Shown here piece after piece: positions 5,469 through 6,037 of a DNA stretch of 6,037 nucleotides. The notes beneath the pieces are model-generated. The model saw only the letters and a list, made by a program, of their open reading frames with translations. It made no database searches and was not told the origin of the DNA. This DNA is from Clostridia bacterium (lineage in GTDB: Bacteria; Bacillota; Clostridia; Oscillospirales; CAG-272). The first letter of the stretch is position 1, and each line of letters starts with the position of its first letter. Position numbers and translations under genes: made by a program. The DNA lies in the NCBI GenBank assembly GCA_017408535.1, contig JAFQUL010000036.1, forward strand, positions 1-6,037. The letters run 5' to 3'.

Positions 5469-5474
5469 TATACT
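5446..5474 (+). promoter_or_regulatory. Promoter of the XRE regulator gene
   Basis: TAGACT (5446-5451, four of six consensus bases) is followed after 17 bp by TATACT (5469-5474, five of six). The start would be near 5481, giving a leader of only about 16 nt, with the ribosome binding site AAAGGAG (5482-5488) almost at the 5' end. The spacer contains a C6A5 run. An alternative plus-strand extended -10 lies further up, at 5385-5393, but lacks a good -35. Confidence 0.55.
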
Positions 5475-5496
5475 GAATCTGAAAGGAGACAGAGAA

Positions 5497-6037
5497 ATGG
5501 ACCAGATAAAAATCGGACGGTTTATCGCACAGAAAAGAAAAGAGGCGTCTCTGACTCAGATGCAGCTTGCAGAAATGCTCAGTATCACCGACAGAGCGGT
5601 CTCAAAATGGGAAAACGGCAGATCACTGCCGGATTCCTCAATAATGCTTGATTTATGCAGAATACTGGGGATCAGTGTAAACGATCTCTTAAACGGGGAG
5701 GTTATTATGGAAAACAACAACAAAAAAACAGAACAGCTTCTGCTGGACATGGCAAAGCAAAAGGAAAATTCAGACAGACAGCTCCTTCTGCTTGAAATAG
5801 TTATCGGAATCTTTTCAGTTATTATTTTACTTGGCGGAAGTCTTGTGGCGGCAATAGTAGAAATGCCCGACTGGCTGAGAGTATGCATTGCCGTAACGTC
5901 ATTTGCCGTATGCATGATAGGAATCGTCTTTGCACTCAGAATAGAGCAGACAGCCGGTTATTACGAGTGCAGAAAATGTAAGCACAGATACGTGCCTACC
6001 TTCTCTCGGGTTTTCTTCGCAATGCACATGAACAGAA
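5497..6037 (+). CDS. XRE-family regulator with membrane helices and zinc-ribbon tail (partial, cut by window end)
   Basis: 180 codons are visible with no stop; the 3' end lies beyond the window. Residues about 5-66 are a Cro/CI-type helix-turn-helix domain (IGRFIAQKRKEASLTQMQLA, then the marker AVSKWENGRSLPD and LGISVNDLLNGE). Residues 70-97 are a charged, probably helical linker. Two hydrophobic segments follow at about 98-120 and 127-147, and then a half zinc ribbon, C158/C161, in YYECRKCKHRYVPT. This layout is common in Clostridia, where relatives end with a second Cys pair a little further on. The start is secure: AAAGGAG lies eight bases before the ATG. Membrane attachment suggests it responds to an envelope signal or is held away from DNA. 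Its target is not known. The divergent lipoprotein gene and its own promoter are the nearest candidates. Confidence 0.95.
   Translation, partial: MDQIKIGRFIAQKRKEASLTQMQLAEMLSITDRAVSKWENGRSLPDSSIMLDLCRILGISVNDLLNGEVIMENNNKKTEQLLLDMAKQKENSDRQLLLLEIVIGIFSVIILLGGSLVAAIVEMPDWLRVCIAVTSFAVCMIGIVFALRIEQTAGYYECRKCKHRYVPTFSRVFFAMHMNR

Overview
The window looks like chromosomal DNA from a Gram-positive anaerobe of the class Clostridia (Ruminococcus or Oscillospiraceae/Lachnospiraceae-like). This is inferred from moderate GC, frequent ATA and AGA codons, AGGAG-type ribosome binding sites, compact Rho-independent terminators, and protein families typical of that group. One of these is a three-gene set of SPFH protein, double zinc-ribbon protein and TPM protein. 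Another is an XRE regulator carrying membrane helices and a zinc-ribbon tail. No rRNA, tRNA, CRISPR array, transposase or phage gene was seen.

Layout, left to right: (1) bases 1-77 hold no assignable gene, and a strong bidirectional terminator follows at 78-119. (2) A minus-strand EamA/DMT-type permease (162-1076) has its own extended -10 promoter. (3) A minus-strand operon of three genes runs from 4490 down to 1183: an SPFH-domain protein with three C-terminal zinc ribbons, a TFIIB-type double zinc-ribbon protein with a C-terminal membrane anchor, and a TPM-domain protein with a signal peptide and a glycine-rich tail. It has one or two good promoters upstream (4552-4636) and a GC-rich terminator downstream (1124-1167). 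(4) A small minus-strand PepSY-type lipoprotein gene (4847-5224) has its own terminator and a promoter about 160 nt upstream. (5) A plus-strand XRE-family regulator begins at 5497 and runs off the right edge.

The three-gene operon matches the Bacillus subtilis YdjG/YdjH/YdjI set (zinc ribbon, TPM, SPFH). As I recall, that set is cotranscribed with pspA and helps recruit PspA to the membrane under envelope stress. Here the order is SPFH, zinc ribbon, TPM, and promoter and terminator close the unit without a pspA gene. A membrane-organising or envelope-stress role is the best inference. The lipoprotein and the membrane-linked regulator are divergently transcribed from a shared AT-rich intergenic region, so regulation of the lipoprotein by the regulator is plausible but unproven. 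The permease is a separate transcription unit. I see no wholly unknown system. The most interesting points are the pspA-less, ribbon-rich cassette, the terminator/promoter overlap at 1124-1135, and the control region at 5225-5496.
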